The position numbers were made by a program, and so were the translations under genes. Below, piece by piece: positions 8,068-17,745 of a stretch of DNA of 64,000 nucleotides. Origin of the DNA: Terrimonas pollutisoli (lineage in GTDB: Bacteria; Bacteroidota; Bacteroidia; Chitinophagales; Chitinophagaceae); the NCBI RefSeq assembly GCF_029360765.1, contig NZ_JARKNA010000003.1, positions 372,001 through 436,000 of the forward strand, given 5' to 3'. Positions within the stretch are counted from its first letter, which is position 1. Every line of letters starts with the position of its first letter. The notes beneath the pieces are model-generated. The model saw only the letters and a list, made by a program, of their open reading frames with translations, had not been told where the DNA came from and did not search any database.

Positions 8068-10260
8068 TCATTTACCGAATTGCTTGCTGATTGCGGCTGC
8101 CTTCTTTTTATATACAAGTAGTTCTTCCTGCTGTTGTTTGATAAAGGCATTGTCTTTGAGACTGCCGATTACTTTTTCCATTTCCTTTTGTGATTCGTAT
8201 ACCATCAGGCGAAATGGATTGGCATAATCTTTTGCTCTTGATTCATAAATGTTGTTGACCATCCATTCTTTTGTGGCAACAGCTTGTTGTAGCAATTGCA
8301 GAAATATTTTTCTGGTAAAGGAGGAAGGCTTGATCTCAAGAAGTTCAAGTAAGGACGCAACTGCATGTTGTCTTTTGTCATGCAGGTATTGCTCACTTTT
8401 TTGTTTATAAAAAGTATGCACCTCCTCCCAGTCACTTATCCTGCTTTCGTGAATGTCCTTGAGTAACTCATTGACGGACGGCTCAGGAATCAATTGGCTG
8501 CCGATATTTAACCAGTTTGTCCGTACAGGTTTCCCGATCGAATTAATCATGTCATCAAAAGAAGTGATCTCATCTCCTTCAATCCAATTTAGTAATTGGG
8601 TAACTCCGTAATAAATGATCATTTCTTTAAACATCTGATATGCTTCGGTGACCTTTACCAACTGCACCTTGCGGGAAGTATTTTCAACACCATCTATCAG
8701 TATCTCCAGTTTGCTGAGATTCTTTTTTTGCTCCAGCAACTTTTCTCCGCTTTGAAGGGCCTGCTCCTCGCTTATTTTTTTTGTCGCCTTTGCTTTTCCT
8801 ACGGCTTTCTTTAGTAATTGTAAGGCATCGAATATTTCATTTACACTATCCGGCGCCAGGAAATCATATTCGAGATACTGGTTTTTGAATGTTCGCTTAT
8901 CGCGGCTTTCATACTTGCCACTGTTGCGGGCAAGGGCATACATGTTATACATGAACCAATAACCCGGCATGATAACAAGCTTGTCATTAGCTACATCGTT
9001 ACTTACCAAAGAAAATGGAATAGGGATATTTAACTCTGCCGGAAAATCACCTTTTGCAATCAATGTAAACGATGCAAACTTTGAATTGTGTTTTAAACTT
9101 ACACATAAGCCTGGCCAAAATCCACGACCAGCAATTATTTCACCATCTGCACCGCGGGAATTATGGTTGGAGCCGATGGTAGCGCCGGCAGCCATATTCG
9201 TTTGGCCTTTTAATATAGAGGCGCATAAGAAGGAATTGTTATGGTGCTGCTCATGCGCAGGAAAGATCAATGAATTCAATACCTCGCAGCAGGAGATGGT
9301 GGAGTTGTCACCTAAAAATGAATTGATCAACCTGGCGCCATACTTTAGTTGGGAATGAGAAGCCAGGATAAAGCGAACGGCTTTCGCACCATAAAATGCT
9401 TTACAACCAAACCCGATAATACCATTCACCAATTCGCACCCTTCGCCAATTTGAGTGGGTGATTCAGCCGAAGAATTGATCGTCAGGTTTTTTAATTTAT
9501 TCGCTCCTTTGATATAAGCATCGGTGCCAATAAATGTATCCTTAATGATGCGACTATTCTTTATCACCGAACGATCGCCAATCATTCCATAATAGCCACG
9601 CCGGTCATCAAATTTCTTTTCTGTAAATTCTTTGAATTTTTGCATTAAAGTTTCATCGCTGCGATAACGGGTCCACAGCCAGGCGTCACCAGCCTGCATT
9701 CCATCGAAGGGCATCACACGGCGGCCAGCATTTTCATTGCAGAGTTCCAGCCAGATGCGTACCGACTCTTTCTCACCTTTTTTAATGATGCCGTTTCCAA
9801 ACTTCGCATGATTGGAAACTTCGATCTCATTTACATTCACAATGATTACCTCGTTGCCGATAATGTAGTGGCTGAGGTAGTTTACATTATTGATTACTAC
9901 ATTATCGCCAAGATCACAACTAATGATGGAACTGTTATAAAGCCCAACGGGTAAGCGGATATCATGAAATTCCAGGTAATAAGATTCAAGCCTGCCAATT
10001 CGCACCAGGCCATAAAACTTACATTGTTGTACAAGCGAAGTGTCAAATCCGTTTGTTACTAATACGTTGCTCCAATCATCTGAACAATTGCCATTAGCGA
10101 TTAACTGGTTTATCTCGCTGTCAGTGAGTGAGCGATATTGTGAGTGATTGGGATTTTGGATATTTCGAAGATAATATTCGTCTTTTCCTTCAGGAATATA
10201 TTGCTCATCAATGAAGTTGTAACCCAACCCCGATAACGGAGTTTTTGTGATTTGATTCAT
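8068..10260 (-). CDS. DUF4954 family protein (hexapeptide/left-handed beta-helix type)
   Basis: A 730-residue protein typical of Bacteroidota. The ATG at 10260 (MNQITKTPLSGLGYN) is chosen over an earlier in-frame TTG/ATG. The central part (about residues 120-430) has hexapeptide-like turns such as ISCDLGDNVVINNVNYLSH, SVIKNSRIIKDTFIGTDAYIKG and STISCCEVLNSLIF, as seen in acyl- and nucleotidyl-transferase beta-helices. The C-terminal ~250 residues are helical and charged. There is no signal peptide. It lies just downstream of glmS on the same strand (62 bp), so a link to amino-sugar or nucleotide-sugar metabolism is possible but unproven. Confidence 0.8.
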   Translation of the reverse strand: MNQITKTPLSGLGYNFIDEQYIPEGKDEYYLRNIQNPNHSQYRSLTDSEINQLIANGNCSDDWSNVLVTNGFDTSLVQQCKFYGLVRIGRLESYYLEFHDIRLPVGLYNSSIISCDLGDNVVINNVNYLSHYIIGNEVIIVNVNEIEVSNHAKFGNGIIKKGEKESVRIWLELCNENAGRRVMPFDGMQAGDAWLWTRYRSDETLMQKFKEFTEKKFDDRRGYYGMIGDRSVIKNSRIIKDTFIGTDAYIKGANKLKNLTINSSAESPTQIGEGCELVNGIIGFGCKAFYGAKAVRFILASHSQLKYGARLINSFLGDNSTISCCEVLNSLIFPAHEQHHNNSFLCASILKGQTNMAAGATIGSNHNSRGADGEIIAGRGFWPGLCVSLKHNSKFASFTLIAKGDFPAELNIPIPFSLVSNDVANDKLVIMPGYWFMYNMYALARNSGKYESRDKRTFKNQYLEYDFLAPDSVNEIFDALQLLKKAVGKAKATKKISEEQALQSGEKLLEQKKNLSKLEILIDGVENTSRKVQLVKVTEAYQMFKEMIIYYGVTQLLNWIEGDEITSFDDMINSIGKPVRTNWLNIGSQLIPEPSVNELLKDIHESRISDWEEVHTFYKQKSEQYLHDKRQHAVASLLELLEIKPSSFTRKIFLQLLQQAVATKEWMVNNIYESRAKDYANPFRLMVYESQKEMEKVIGSLKDNAFIKQQQEELLVYKKKAAAISKQFGK

Positions 10261-10322
10261 GTATAAAATTTTAAAGCGCAGAGCTATCAAATTTTCATAG
10301 CTCTGCGCCTGGCAAAACAACC

Positions 10323-12161
10323 TTATTCTACAGTAACAGACTTGGCGAGATTGCGCGGCTTATCTACATCAAGACCTTTTGCAATGCCAATATAATAAGC
10401 CAGTAATTGAAGGGGAACAACACTCAGCATAGGGGCCAATATTTCGTCAGCCGCCGGAACGATCATCACGTCATCAGAAAGCTCGGTAGAATGCACATCT
10501 CCTTCAGTGATGACAGAAATAACTTTTCCTTTCCTCGCTTTTATTTCCTGCATATTGCTGACTACTTTTTCATGGTAAGAATCTTTGGTAGCTACAAAAA
10601 CTACTGGCAAAGTTTCATCAACCAAAGCAATAGGTCCATGTTTCATTTCGGCGGCGGGATAGCCTTCGGCATGTATATAGGAGATCTCTTTTAGTTTTAA
10701 TGCGCCTTCCAGTGCTACAGGGAAATTATAACCCCGGCCGAGGTAGAGAAAATCCTGCGCATCTTTATATTTTTCAGCGAGAGCTTTTAGATGGTCGCTG
10801 CTTTTTAAAATATAAGCAACTTTTTCCGGCACATCATTCAATTCATTTAATAAATGCAGGTAACGCTCCTGTGAAATAGTGCCTTTCAGATGAGCGATCT
10901 TCAACGCAATCATAGTAAGAACAGCCAGCTGTCCTGTAAATGCTTTGGTACTTGCTACGCCAATTTCAGGACCGGCATGTGTATATGCTCCACCATGCGA
11001 CATCCTGGCAATAGACGAACCTACTACGTTTACAACACCCAAAATGATGGCGCCTTTTTGTTTGGCCGTTTCTATTGCCACCAGGGTATCTGCCGTTTCC
11101 CCACTTTGTGAAATGGCAATAATTACATCGCCTTCGTGAATAACGGGGTTGCGATACCGGAATTCGGACGCATATTCCACCTCTACATTGATGCGGCAGA
11201 GTTCTTCAAAGACATATTCTGCCACGAGTCCCGCGTGCCAACTGGTACCGCAGGCAATCATCACTATGCGGCGGGCTTTCATGATCTGTTCAGCATATTG
11301 CTGGATGCCACTCATCGTAATAGTTCCCGCTTCCGCATCTAATCTTCCCCGGAGACAATCATAAATGGTCTGTGGTTGTTCAAAGATCTCTTTCAGCATG
11401 AAATGATCAAAGCCACCTTTTTCAATTGCTGCCAGTTCCAGGTCAAGCTTCTGAACATAGGGAGTGATCTTTTCATTACCGAGATTTTTTAAGATCAGCT
11501 CATCCGGTTTTATGATGGCTAATTCATAGTCGTTTACATATACCACTTCCTTGGTGTATTCCAGCATGGGAGATGCGTCGGAACCCAGGAAATGTTCGCC
11601 CTTGCCAATACCGATAACAAGCGGGCTGCCTTTACGGGCAGCAATGATTGTTTCAGGATCGTCTGCATCCATCAGCAGAATAACATAGGCGCCTACCACT
11701 CTCTTAAGCGCAATCCTTACCGCTTCTTCCAGCGAACAATTATTGTTTGTCTTAATTTCTTCAATAAAGTTCAAAAGAACCTCGGTATCTGTATCGCTCT
11801 TAAATGTATATCCTTTGTTTTGTAATTCACTTTTGAGCGGGGCGTAGTTTTCGATAATGCCGTTATGGATCATTGCTAATTTGCCACTGGCTGATTGGTG
11901 CGGGTGGGCATTGCGATCGCTTGGTTCACCATGGGTGGCCCAACGGGTGTGACCGATTCCTGCGTGGGCATGTAATTTTTTTCCAACGATCGATTCTTCC
12001 AGTTCGGCTACTTTACCTTTCTTCTTATACACATTTAATCCTTCGCCATTTTGTAAAGCAACTCCGGTGCTGTCATAGCCGCGGTATTCTAATCTTTTTA
12101 ATCCTTTAATAATAATAGGGTAGGCTTCTCTTGGGCCGGTATATCCAACGATTCCGCACAT
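10323..12161 (-). CDS. glmS: Glutamine--fructose-6-phosphate aminotransferase (isomerizing)
   Basis: A 612-residue enzyme that makes glucosamine-6-phosphate from fructose-6-phosphate and glutamine, the first step to UDP-GlcNAc. The start at 12161 gives MCGIVGYTG, with Cys2 as the N-terminal nucleophile of the glutaminase domain after Met removal. Seen: GHTRWATHG, then two SIS domains (IACGTSWHAG, ISQSGETADT, LEGALKLKEISYIHAEG) and the invariant C-terminal DKPRNLAKSVTVE. No glmS ribozyme was recognised upstream, as expected outside Firmicutes. mgtE ends about 100 bases upstream on the same strand. Confidence 0.97.
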   Translation of the reverse strand: MCGIVGYTGPREAYPIIIKGLKRLEYRGYDSTGVALQNGEGLNVYKKKGKVAELEESIVGKKLHAHAGIGHTRWATHGEPSDRNAHPHQSASGKLAMIHNGIIENYAPLKSELQNKGYTFKSDTDTEVLLNFIEEIKTNNNCSLEEAVRIALKRVVGAYVILLMDADDPETIIAARKGSPLVIGIGKGEHFLGSDASPMLEYTKEVVYVNDYELAIIKPDELILKNLGNEKITPYVQKLDLELAAIEKGGFDHFMLKEIFEQPQTIYDCLRGRLDAEAGTITMSGIQQYAEQIMKARRIVMIACGTSWHAGLVAEYVFEELCRINVEVEYASEFRYRNPVIHEGDVIIAISQSGETADTLVAIETAKQKGAIILGVVNVVGSSIARMSHGGAYTHAGPEIGVASTKAFTGQLAVLTMIALKIAHLKGTISQERYLHLLNELNDVPEKVAYILKSSDHLKALAEKYKDAQDFLYLGRGYNFPVALEGALKLKEISYIHAEGYPAAEMKHGPIALVDETLPVVFVATKDSYHEKVVSNMQEIKARKGKVISVITEGDVHSTELSDDVMIVPAADEILAPMLSVVPLQLLAYYIGIAKGLDVDKPRNLAKSVTVE

Positions 12162-12263
12162 AGATGATTTAGGTTTTTTATATGCGGTAAAGATATAGAA
12201 TTGTTTAGGTTGTGCAAACGATTGAGCGCCGTTGCAGATTGCCGCAAAATGCATTAAAAGCAT

Positions 12264-13655
12264 TTATAATAACGTGCCGCTCAGCAGCATGAAGGCAACC
12301 GAAAAATAAATAATGAGGCCGGTGACATCAACAAGCGTGGCTACAAAAGGAGCTGAACTAACAGCAGGATCGGCGCCTAAACGTTTTAGCATCATGGGAA
12401 GCATACTTCCGGCCAGGGTACCCCATAGCACGACACCCAACAATGTTATGCCTACGGTCAATCCCAATGCCACCCAATGCGCTCCATACAAATCAGGAAA
12501 TATGGAATGCCACACAGCAATACGAAAAAAACCAATGATGCCGAGTACAGACCCCAGGAGGACTCCTGAAAAAATTTCACGCCGCATTACCCGCCACCAA
12601 TCCGAAACTGTTATTTCACCTACTGCCATGGCTTGTATGATGAGTGTGGAGGCTTGCGAACCACTGTTGCCACCGCTGGAAATAATCAATGGTACAAATA
12701 AAGCAAGCACTACTGCCTTGGCAATCTCATCTTCAAAATAAGCCATCGCCGTTGCGGTTAACATTTCGCCTAAAAACAATATCACCAGCCAGACTATTCT
12801 TTTCTTAAAGAGGCGAAGAATCGGCATTTCCAGGTAAGGTTCATTCAAAGCTTCCGTACCACCCATCTTTTGCATGTCTTCGCTAAATTCTTCGCTGGCT
12901 ACCCACAATATATCATCGATGGTTACAATACCCAATAACTTATTACTGTTGCTGACGACGGGTAAAGCCACCCGGTTATTCATCTTAAATACTTCGCTGG
13001 CGGTTTCCTGGTCATCAAAAGCATTTAACGACACCACCCTGTCATCCATCAATTCCGAAACTTTTTTATCGGGTGCATTCAAAATAAATTCATGGATCCG
13101 CAAATCGTCCAGTAGCTCTCCTTTTTCATTGATCACATAGATCACATTGATGGTTTCACTGGTTTTGCCATATTTCCGGATGGTAGCGAAAACTTCTTCA
13201 ATGGTGTTATAGGGATACACATACACATAGTCCGGCGTCATCAAACGGCCAATACTATTTTCAGGATAGCCCAATAATGATAAAGTGATCTTTCTTTCTT
13301 CGGGATCGAGTAATTTAATGAGTTCACGAACCACATTACTCGGCAAGCCTTCGAGAAAATCGGTACGGTCATCAGCCGGTAATTCATTCAATAGGGAAGC
13401 GACGGTATTGGGTGGGAGGGTTTGGATAATTCTTTTTTGTGTGGGAAACTCGAGTATCTTGAAAACACTGGCGGCACGGTGCACCGACATGTTGGCAATG
13501 ATCTGGCTTTCATAATCGGGGAACTCATAAACCAGGTCCACTACATCACTGATATTCTGATGATTCAAAAAATCACGGATCTGCAATTTGTCTTCCGTTT
13601 GGATAACGGCTTTAAATTGCTCCGGTAATGAAGGTTGTTCGTCTTCTAATGACAT
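12264..13655 (-). CDS. mgtE: Magnesium transporter MgtE
   Basis: A 463-residue MgtE. Seen: the N-terminal superhelical MgtE_N domain (LPADDRTDFLEGLPSNVVREL), a CBS pair (about residues 135-260, with RLMTPDYVYVYP and VVSNSNKLLGIVTIDDILWV), and five transmembrane helices in the last ~180 residues with ISSGGNSGSQAST and the DPAVSSAPFVATLVDVTG pore motif whose Asp binds Mg2+. The transporter is a cytoplasmic-membrane Mg2+ channel gated by the N and CBS domains. It is on the same strand as glmS and DUF4954. Confidence 0.96.
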   Translation of the reverse strand: MSLEDEQPSLPEQFKAVIQTEDKLQIRDFLNHQNISDVVDLVYEFPDYESQIIANMSVHRAASVFKILEFPTQKRIIQTLPPNTVASLLNELPADDRTDFLEGLPSNVVRELIKLLDPEERKITLSLLGYPENSIGRLMTPDYVYVYPYNTIEEVFATIRKYGKTSETINVIYVINEKGELLDDLRIHEFILNAPDKKVSELMDDRVVSLNAFDDQETASEVFKMNNRVALPVVSNSNKLLGIVTIDDILWVASEEFSEDMQKMGGTEALNEPYLEMPILRLFKKRIVWLVILFLGEMLTATAMAYFEDEIAKAVVLALFVPLIISSGGNSGSQASTLIIQAMAVGEITVSDWWRVMRREIFSGVLLGSVLGIIGFFRIAVWHSIFPDLYGAHWVALGLTVGITLLGVVLWGTLAGSMLPMMLKRLGADPAVSSAPFVATLVDVTGLIIYFSVAFMLLSGTLL

Positions 13656-13763
13656 GAGTCAAAAATACGAAGTACAGGCTATGAAATGCCCATGCTACTG
13701 CCGTTTCTGTATTAACTAATATTTACGTACTTCGTGACTTTTATTTTAAACATTATTTGCTGC

Positions 13764-14147
13764 ATGATCCTGCCTATTCTTTTTATTGCCCCTTCCGGCG
13801 ACCTGGGCCGCGGTGTTTACACGTCATCCGCTATTGAAGCAGACACGGTTATCGAAATGTCCCCGGTTATTGTCATGAGTAATGATGACCGGAAGCTGCT
13901 GGATAAAACCCTGTTGCATGATTATATTTTTGAATGGGGCAAAAAAGGTAATCAATGTTGTATGGCCCTTGGATATGTGCCGATGTATAATCACTCTTAT
14001 AAGTCCAATTGCGAATACGAAATGGATTTTGACAATGACCTGATCAGTATTAAGACGGTTCGGTACATAAAAGAAGGAGAGGAGTTGTTTATCAATTATA
14101 ACGGCGAGTGGAATGACAGCAAGCCGCTTTGGTTTGATGCGAGGTAA
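13764..14147 (+). CDS. SET-domain protein
   Basis: A 127-residue protein made up almost only of a SET domain. The ATG at 13764 (MILPILFIAPSGDLGRG) is preferred. Seen: GDLGRGVYTSSAI at the N-terminus, YVPMYNHSYKSNCEY, which matches the SAM-binding NH(S/C) motif, and GEELFINYNGEW, which matches the catalytic GEEL-x-x-Y motif. SET proteins methylate lysine; the target of these small bacterial forms is unknown. It is flanked by mgtE (divergent) and mutS (convergent), which gives no functional hint. Confidence 0.85.
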   Translation: MILPILFIAPSGDLGRGVYTSSAIEADTVIEMSPVIVMSNDDRKLLDKTLLHDYIFEWGKKGNQCCMALGYVPMYNHSYKSNCEYEMDFDNDLISIKTVRYIKEGEELFINYNGEWNDSKPLWFDAR

Positions 14148-14155
14148 TGTGAATC

Positions 14156-16804
14156 TTATTTCAACTTATTCTTGATCTCCTGCAATTTCAATAAAGCTTC
14201 TACAGGCGTAAGACGGTTGATATCCGTTGATTCCAACAGTTTCCTTATTTCATCAAAGGTTTCGCTATGCGCATCAAAGATGGAAAGCTGCATTTGTGGC
14301 AGTGAAAGATTTTTTACTTTATCTGAAATCCTTTGACTTTTCACTTCTGACTTCTGACCTCTGACTTCCGGCTCTCCTTCCTCCACATGTTTACTTTCCA
14401 ATTGCGATAATATTTCATTGGCCCTTTCAATCAATGAAGGTGGCATTCCCGCCATTTTGGCTACATGTATACCAAAACTATGTGTGCTGCCGCCCGGCGC
14501 CAGTTTGCGAAGGAAAATTATTTTATTGCCAACTTCTTTGTTGGTGATATGGTAGTTCTTTATGCGCTGAAACTTATCTTCCAGTTCATTCAGTTCATGA
14601 TAATGCGTGGCAAATAAAGTGATCGGCTGGTGAGAGGTGTTGTGCAAGTGTTCTGTAATGCTCCAGGCAATAGAGATGCCATCGTAAGTGGAAGTGCCGC
14701 GGCCGATTTCATCGAGCAGGATCAGACTGCGGGGCGTGATATTATTGATGATGGAAGCAGTTTCATTCATCTCCACCATAAATGTGGATTCGCCGCCACT
14801 TAAATTATCGGATGCGCCAACACGGGTAAATATTTTATCAGTCAACGAAATCTTGGCTTCTGTAGCGGGAACAAAACTTCCGATATGGGCCATCAAAGTA
14901 ATGAGTGCCGTTTGCCGGAGCAAAGCACTTTTACCACTCATGTTCGGGCCCGTGAGAATAATGATCTGTTGATCCGTTTTATTTAGCTCCAGGTCGTTGT
15001 GAATATACGTTTCACCTACCGGCAAATTTCTTTCAATAACCGGGTGGCGGCCTTCTTTCACTTTCCATTCAGGGCCTGTATGCAAGACCGGTTTCTTGTA
15101 TTGATAATGAATAGCGTTTTGTGCAAAGCAGCAAATGCAATCGAGTATGGCGATAATATTACCATTGTTTTGCACCGGAGCGAGGTAATCAAACAATTCG
15201 TTTAATAGTGATTCATACAGTTGCAACTCCAATTGCAGGATTTTATCTTCCGCGCCGGTTATCTTTTCTTCATAGTCCTTCAGCTCCGGCGTGATAAAAC
15301 GTTCCGCATTAGCGAGGGTTTGCTTCCGCATCCATTCGGCAGGCACTTTATTTTTATGCAGGTTGGTTACTTCCAGGTAATAACCAAACACGTTGTTGAA
15401 TCCTATCTTCAGGGAATTGATTCCCGTTCTTTCTATTTCCTTTTGCTGTAGTTGTACCAGGTATTCTTTTCCTGTCTGCGATATTTTTCTTAGCTCATCC
15501 AATTCGCTGCTGACATCTTTATTCATCATGCCACCTTTAGCAGCAACAGCAGGTGGATTATCAACAATTTCTTTAAAAATTTTTTCGGCGATATAGGGGC
15601 AGGGGTTCAATGCATCACCCAATCTTTTCAGGTATTCATTGTCAGCAGTCAAACATAGCTCTTTGATCGTTGCTACCTGTTGCAGGCCCCTCGCTAGTTG
15701 CAACACCTCACGGGGATTAATCTTTTTCATCGGGATCTTAGACACCAGTCTTTCAATGTCACCACATTGTTTGATGGACTGTGAAACTCTGTTTCGTAAA
15801 TCAGTTTCTTTGATGAAAAATTCCACCAGTTTCAGCCGCTCATTGATCTTAAGAATATCTTTTAACGGGAAAATGATCCAGCGTTTCAGCAAACGGGCAC
15901 CCATCGGCGATACGGTATTATCCAGCACACTTAACAAAGTGTGATTGCCTTCTGAATTACCATATACCAATTCCAAATTCCTGATGGTGAACCGATCCAT
16001 CCATAAAAAATCGTCCCGGTCGATACGTTGAATAGAAGTGATGTGCTGCAGGTTGGGATGCTCTGTATCTTTTAGATAATGAATGATGGCACTGGCGGCA
16101 ATTAAGCCATTGCCGAGATCATCAACGCCAAAACCCTTTAAGGAATGTGTCTGGAAATGTTTCAGCAAAACATCTTCGGCATATGTTTTATCAAAGATCC
16201 ATTCATCCAGGGTGTAGGTGTACATTTTTCCGCCAAACCATTCTTTGAAATTTTTTTGTTTGTGGCGTTGAAAAATGACTTCGGCTGGTTTAAAACTTTG
16301 CAGCAATTTATCCGCGTATTCTTTATCACCTTCGGCGATAAAAAATTCACCGGTTGAGATGTCGAGGAAGGCAAGGCCAAAATGCTCATTCTCGGCGAAA
16401 TGTATTCCCGCCAAAAAGTTGTTGCTATGATGTTCCAGTAATTTATCGTTGACAGTGGTGCCCGGCGTTACCATTTCGGTTACGCCTCTTTTCACCACGC
16501 CTTTTGCCTGTTTGGGATCTTCAAGCTGATCGCAGATAGCCACACGATAACCGGCCTTTACCAATTTATGCAGGTAAGTATCCAGGGCATGATGCGGAAA
16601 ACCGGCTAATTCAAGAGAAGAAGCTGCGCCGTTGTTTCTTTTGGTCAATGTAATGCCCAATACCTGCGAGGCGATCACTGCATCCTGGCCAAACGTTTCA
16701 TAAAAATCCCCTACCCGAAATAGCAGGATAGCATCGGGGTATTTCTGCTTAATAGCCCGGTGTTGCTGCATCATGGGAGTTTCTTCAACTTTCGCTTTAG
16801 CCAT
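14156..16804 (-). CDS. mutS: DNA mismatch repair protein MutS
   Basis: An 882-residue MutS. The start at 16804 (MAKAKVEETPMMQQHRAIK) is chosen because it places the mismatch-reading loop LFRVGDFYETFG at the usual distance. Seen: domains I-IV, Walker A GPNMSGKS (about residue 618), Walker B LILLDEIGRGTST, and GASDNLSGGESTFMVEM. Near the C-terminus, between ESKHVEEGE and LSLPQMQLSIF, there is a short charged insert (EVRGQKSEVKSQ). It is encoded by a tandem simple repeat that also occurs at other loci. The ATPase and clamp are intact. Confidence 0.97.
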   Translation of the reverse strand: MAKAKVEETPMMQQHRAIKQKYPDAILLFRVGDFYETFGQDAVIASQVLGITLTKRNNGAASSLELAGFPHHALDTYLHKLVKAGYRVAICDQLEDPKQAKGVVKRGVTEMVTPGTTVNDKLLEHHSNNFLAGIHFAENEHFGLAFLDISTGEFFIAEGDKEYADKLLQSFKPAEVIFQRHKQKNFKEWFGGKMYTYTLDEWIFDKTYAEDVLLKHFQTHSLKGFGVDDLGNGLIAASAIIHYLKDTEHPNLQHITSIQRIDRDDFLWMDRFTIRNLELVYGNSEGNHTLLSVLDNTVSPMGARLLKRWIIFPLKDILKINERLKLVEFFIKETDLRNRVSQSIKQCGDIERLVSKIPMKKINPREVLQLARGLQQVATIKELCLTADNEYLKRLGDALNPCPYIAEKIFKEIVDNPPAVAAKGGMMNKDVSSELDELRKISQTGKEYLVQLQQKEIERTGINSLKIGFNNVFGYYLEVTNLHKNKVPAEWMRKQTLANAERFITPELKDYEEKITGAEDKILQLELQLYESLLNELFDYLAPVQNNGNIIAILDCICCFAQNAIHYQYKKPVLHTGPEWKVKEGRHPVIERNLPVGETYIHNDLELNKTDQQIIILTGPNMSGKSALLRQTALITLMAHIGSFVPATEAKISLTDKIFTRVGASDNLSGGESTFMVEMNETASIINNITPRSLILLDEIGRGTSTYDGISIAWSITEHLHNTSHQPITLFATHYHELNELEDKFQRIKNYHITNKEVGNKIIFLRKLAPGGSTHSFGIHVAKMAGMPPSLIERANEILSQLESKHVEEGEPEVRGQKSEVKSQRISDKVKNLSLPQMQLSIFDAHSETFDEIRKLLESTDINRLTPVEALLKLQEIKNKLK
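14333..14372 (-). repeat. In-frame simple-sequence insert in mutS
   Basis: Tandem TGACTTC/TGACCTC-type units (reverse: GTCAGAAG) encode the EVRGQKSEVKSQ stretch of MutS. The same unit makes the hairpin at 21257-21280 and part of an insert in lipB, so it is an interspersed repeat rather than native MutS sequence. Confidence 0.6.
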
Positions 16805-16982
16805 CAGGATAATCGCCGTTTTAAGGAGGGCAAAAATAAGGAAGTGTTGATTCAACTGTTCCGGCTTGGGTAACTGGTGTATAAATAGCTTTTCACAACC
16901 ATATTCTGCTGAGGACTGTACGTGCTTTGATTGAAATTAATTGTAATCATTTGCAGGGTTTTATATTTCCATCCTGACCGGT

Positions 16983-16990
16983 TAATTTTG
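16983..16990 (+). promoter_or_regulatory. Candidate -7 box of the SpoU methyltransferase gene
   Basis: TAATTTTG fits TAnnTTTG and ends 4 bases before the ATG (TTTGCGCCATG, as at 1321-1331). No clear -33 box is seen. Confidence 0.35.
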
Positions 16991-16994
16991 CGCC

Positions 16995-17522
16995 ATGCGA
17001 AAACTGAGCATGGAAGAGTTGGGCCGCAAAACGGTAGAAGAATTTAAAGAATCTCCCAAAACACCTGTTATAGCCGTACTGGAAAATGTTCGGAGTGCCT
17101 ATAATGTTGGCAGTGTTTTTCGCACAGCCGATGCTTTTTTGATTGAAGCCATTTATATCACCGGCTATACCGCCAAACCACCGCATAAAGAGATCAAAAA
17201 AACAGCTCTCGGCGCCGAAGAAACGGTTACCTGGAAACATTTTCCCTCGGCCAAAGAAGCTGTGGAGGATTTACGGCGGGATGGTTACAAAGTTTTCGCC
17301 ATTGAACAGGTAGAAAACAGTATTTCTCTCGAAAAATTTGATGCGGCAGGGAAAATAGCGGTCATTTTTGGCAATGAGGTAACGGGTGTGGAGCAGTCAA
17401 CCATTGGCTTATGTGATGGCACCATTGAGATTCCACAATTAGGAATGAAACATTCGTTGAATATTGCGACGGCGGCGGGAGTGGTGTTGTGGGAGATGGT
17501 GCGTTCCAGGATTTCAACCTAA
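16995..17522 (+). CDS. SpoU/TrmH-family RNA methyltransferase
   Basis: A 175-residue SPOUT-fold methyltransferase. Seen: motif 1 LENVRSAYNVGSVFRTADAF (Asn and Arg conserved), motif 2 VIFGNEVTGVE and motif 3 CDGTIEIPQLGMKHSLNIA, which form the SAM-binding trefoil knot. It is likely a 2'-O-methyltransferase acting on tRNA or rRNA; the exact site cannot be assigned. The N-terminal L30e-like domain is absent, so it is the short form. The stop is followed directly by a toxin-antitoxin remnant. Confidence 0.9.
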   Translation: MRKLSMEELGRKTVEEFKESPKTPVIAVLENVRSAYNVGSVFRTADAFLIEAIYITGYTAKPPHKEIKKTALGAEETVTWKHFPSAKEAVEDLRRDGYKVFAIEQVENSISLEKFDAAGKIAVIFGNEVTGVEQSTIGLCDGTIEIPQLGMKHSLNIATAAGVVLWEMVRSRIST

Positions 17523-17532
17523 ATTTGTAGTT

Positions 17533-17745
17533 ATGGAAACGATAATTGTAAAACCCAAAAACTCTGAGCAATTCAAGGAGGTACTTGACTTTTTGAAAAA
17601 GAAACGGGTGAAGAATGAGGTTTTCAAAGAACCAACGAAAAAGGAAATTTTGGATTCAATAGAAAGAGGAGCAAAAGAAGCAGCCGAGTATTTAAAAGGG
17701 AAAAGAAAACTTCGAAATATACAAGACCTTTTGGATGAGCTATAA
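17533..17745 (+). CDS. Antitoxin-like small protein
   Basis: A 70-residue protein, METIIVKPKNSEQFKEVLDF..., Lys/Glu-rich and helical. A TAAATTTG box lies 5 bases upstream of the ATG at 17533. Its stop overlaps the ATG of a RelE-like frame by 11 bases, the usual arrangement of an antitoxin-toxin pair. The middle segment (EPTKKEILDSIERGAKEA) resembles the C-terminal toxin-binding part of RelB/DUF2683-like antitoxins. The partner gene is frameshifted, so the pair is probably inactive. I do not recognise the DNA-binding fold with certainty. Confidence 0.7.
   Translation: METIIVKPKNSEQFKEVLDFLKKKRVKNEVFKEPTKKEILDSIERGAKEAAEYLKGKRKLRNIQDLLDEL

Noticed and set aside
10407..12109. Several plus-strand frames of 60-95 codons opposite glmS
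   Set aside because: They lie fully opposite a long conserved gene, have no family motifs, and follow its codon pattern in reverse.
12162..12263. glmS ribozyme upstream of glmS
   Set aside because: The gap is too short and has none of the conserved ribozyme core.
14333..14372. mutS insert as a frameshift or gene break
   Set aside because: The frame continues normally to the C-terminal LSLPQMQLSIF and KLLESTDINRLTPVEAL motifs; the insert only adds residues.
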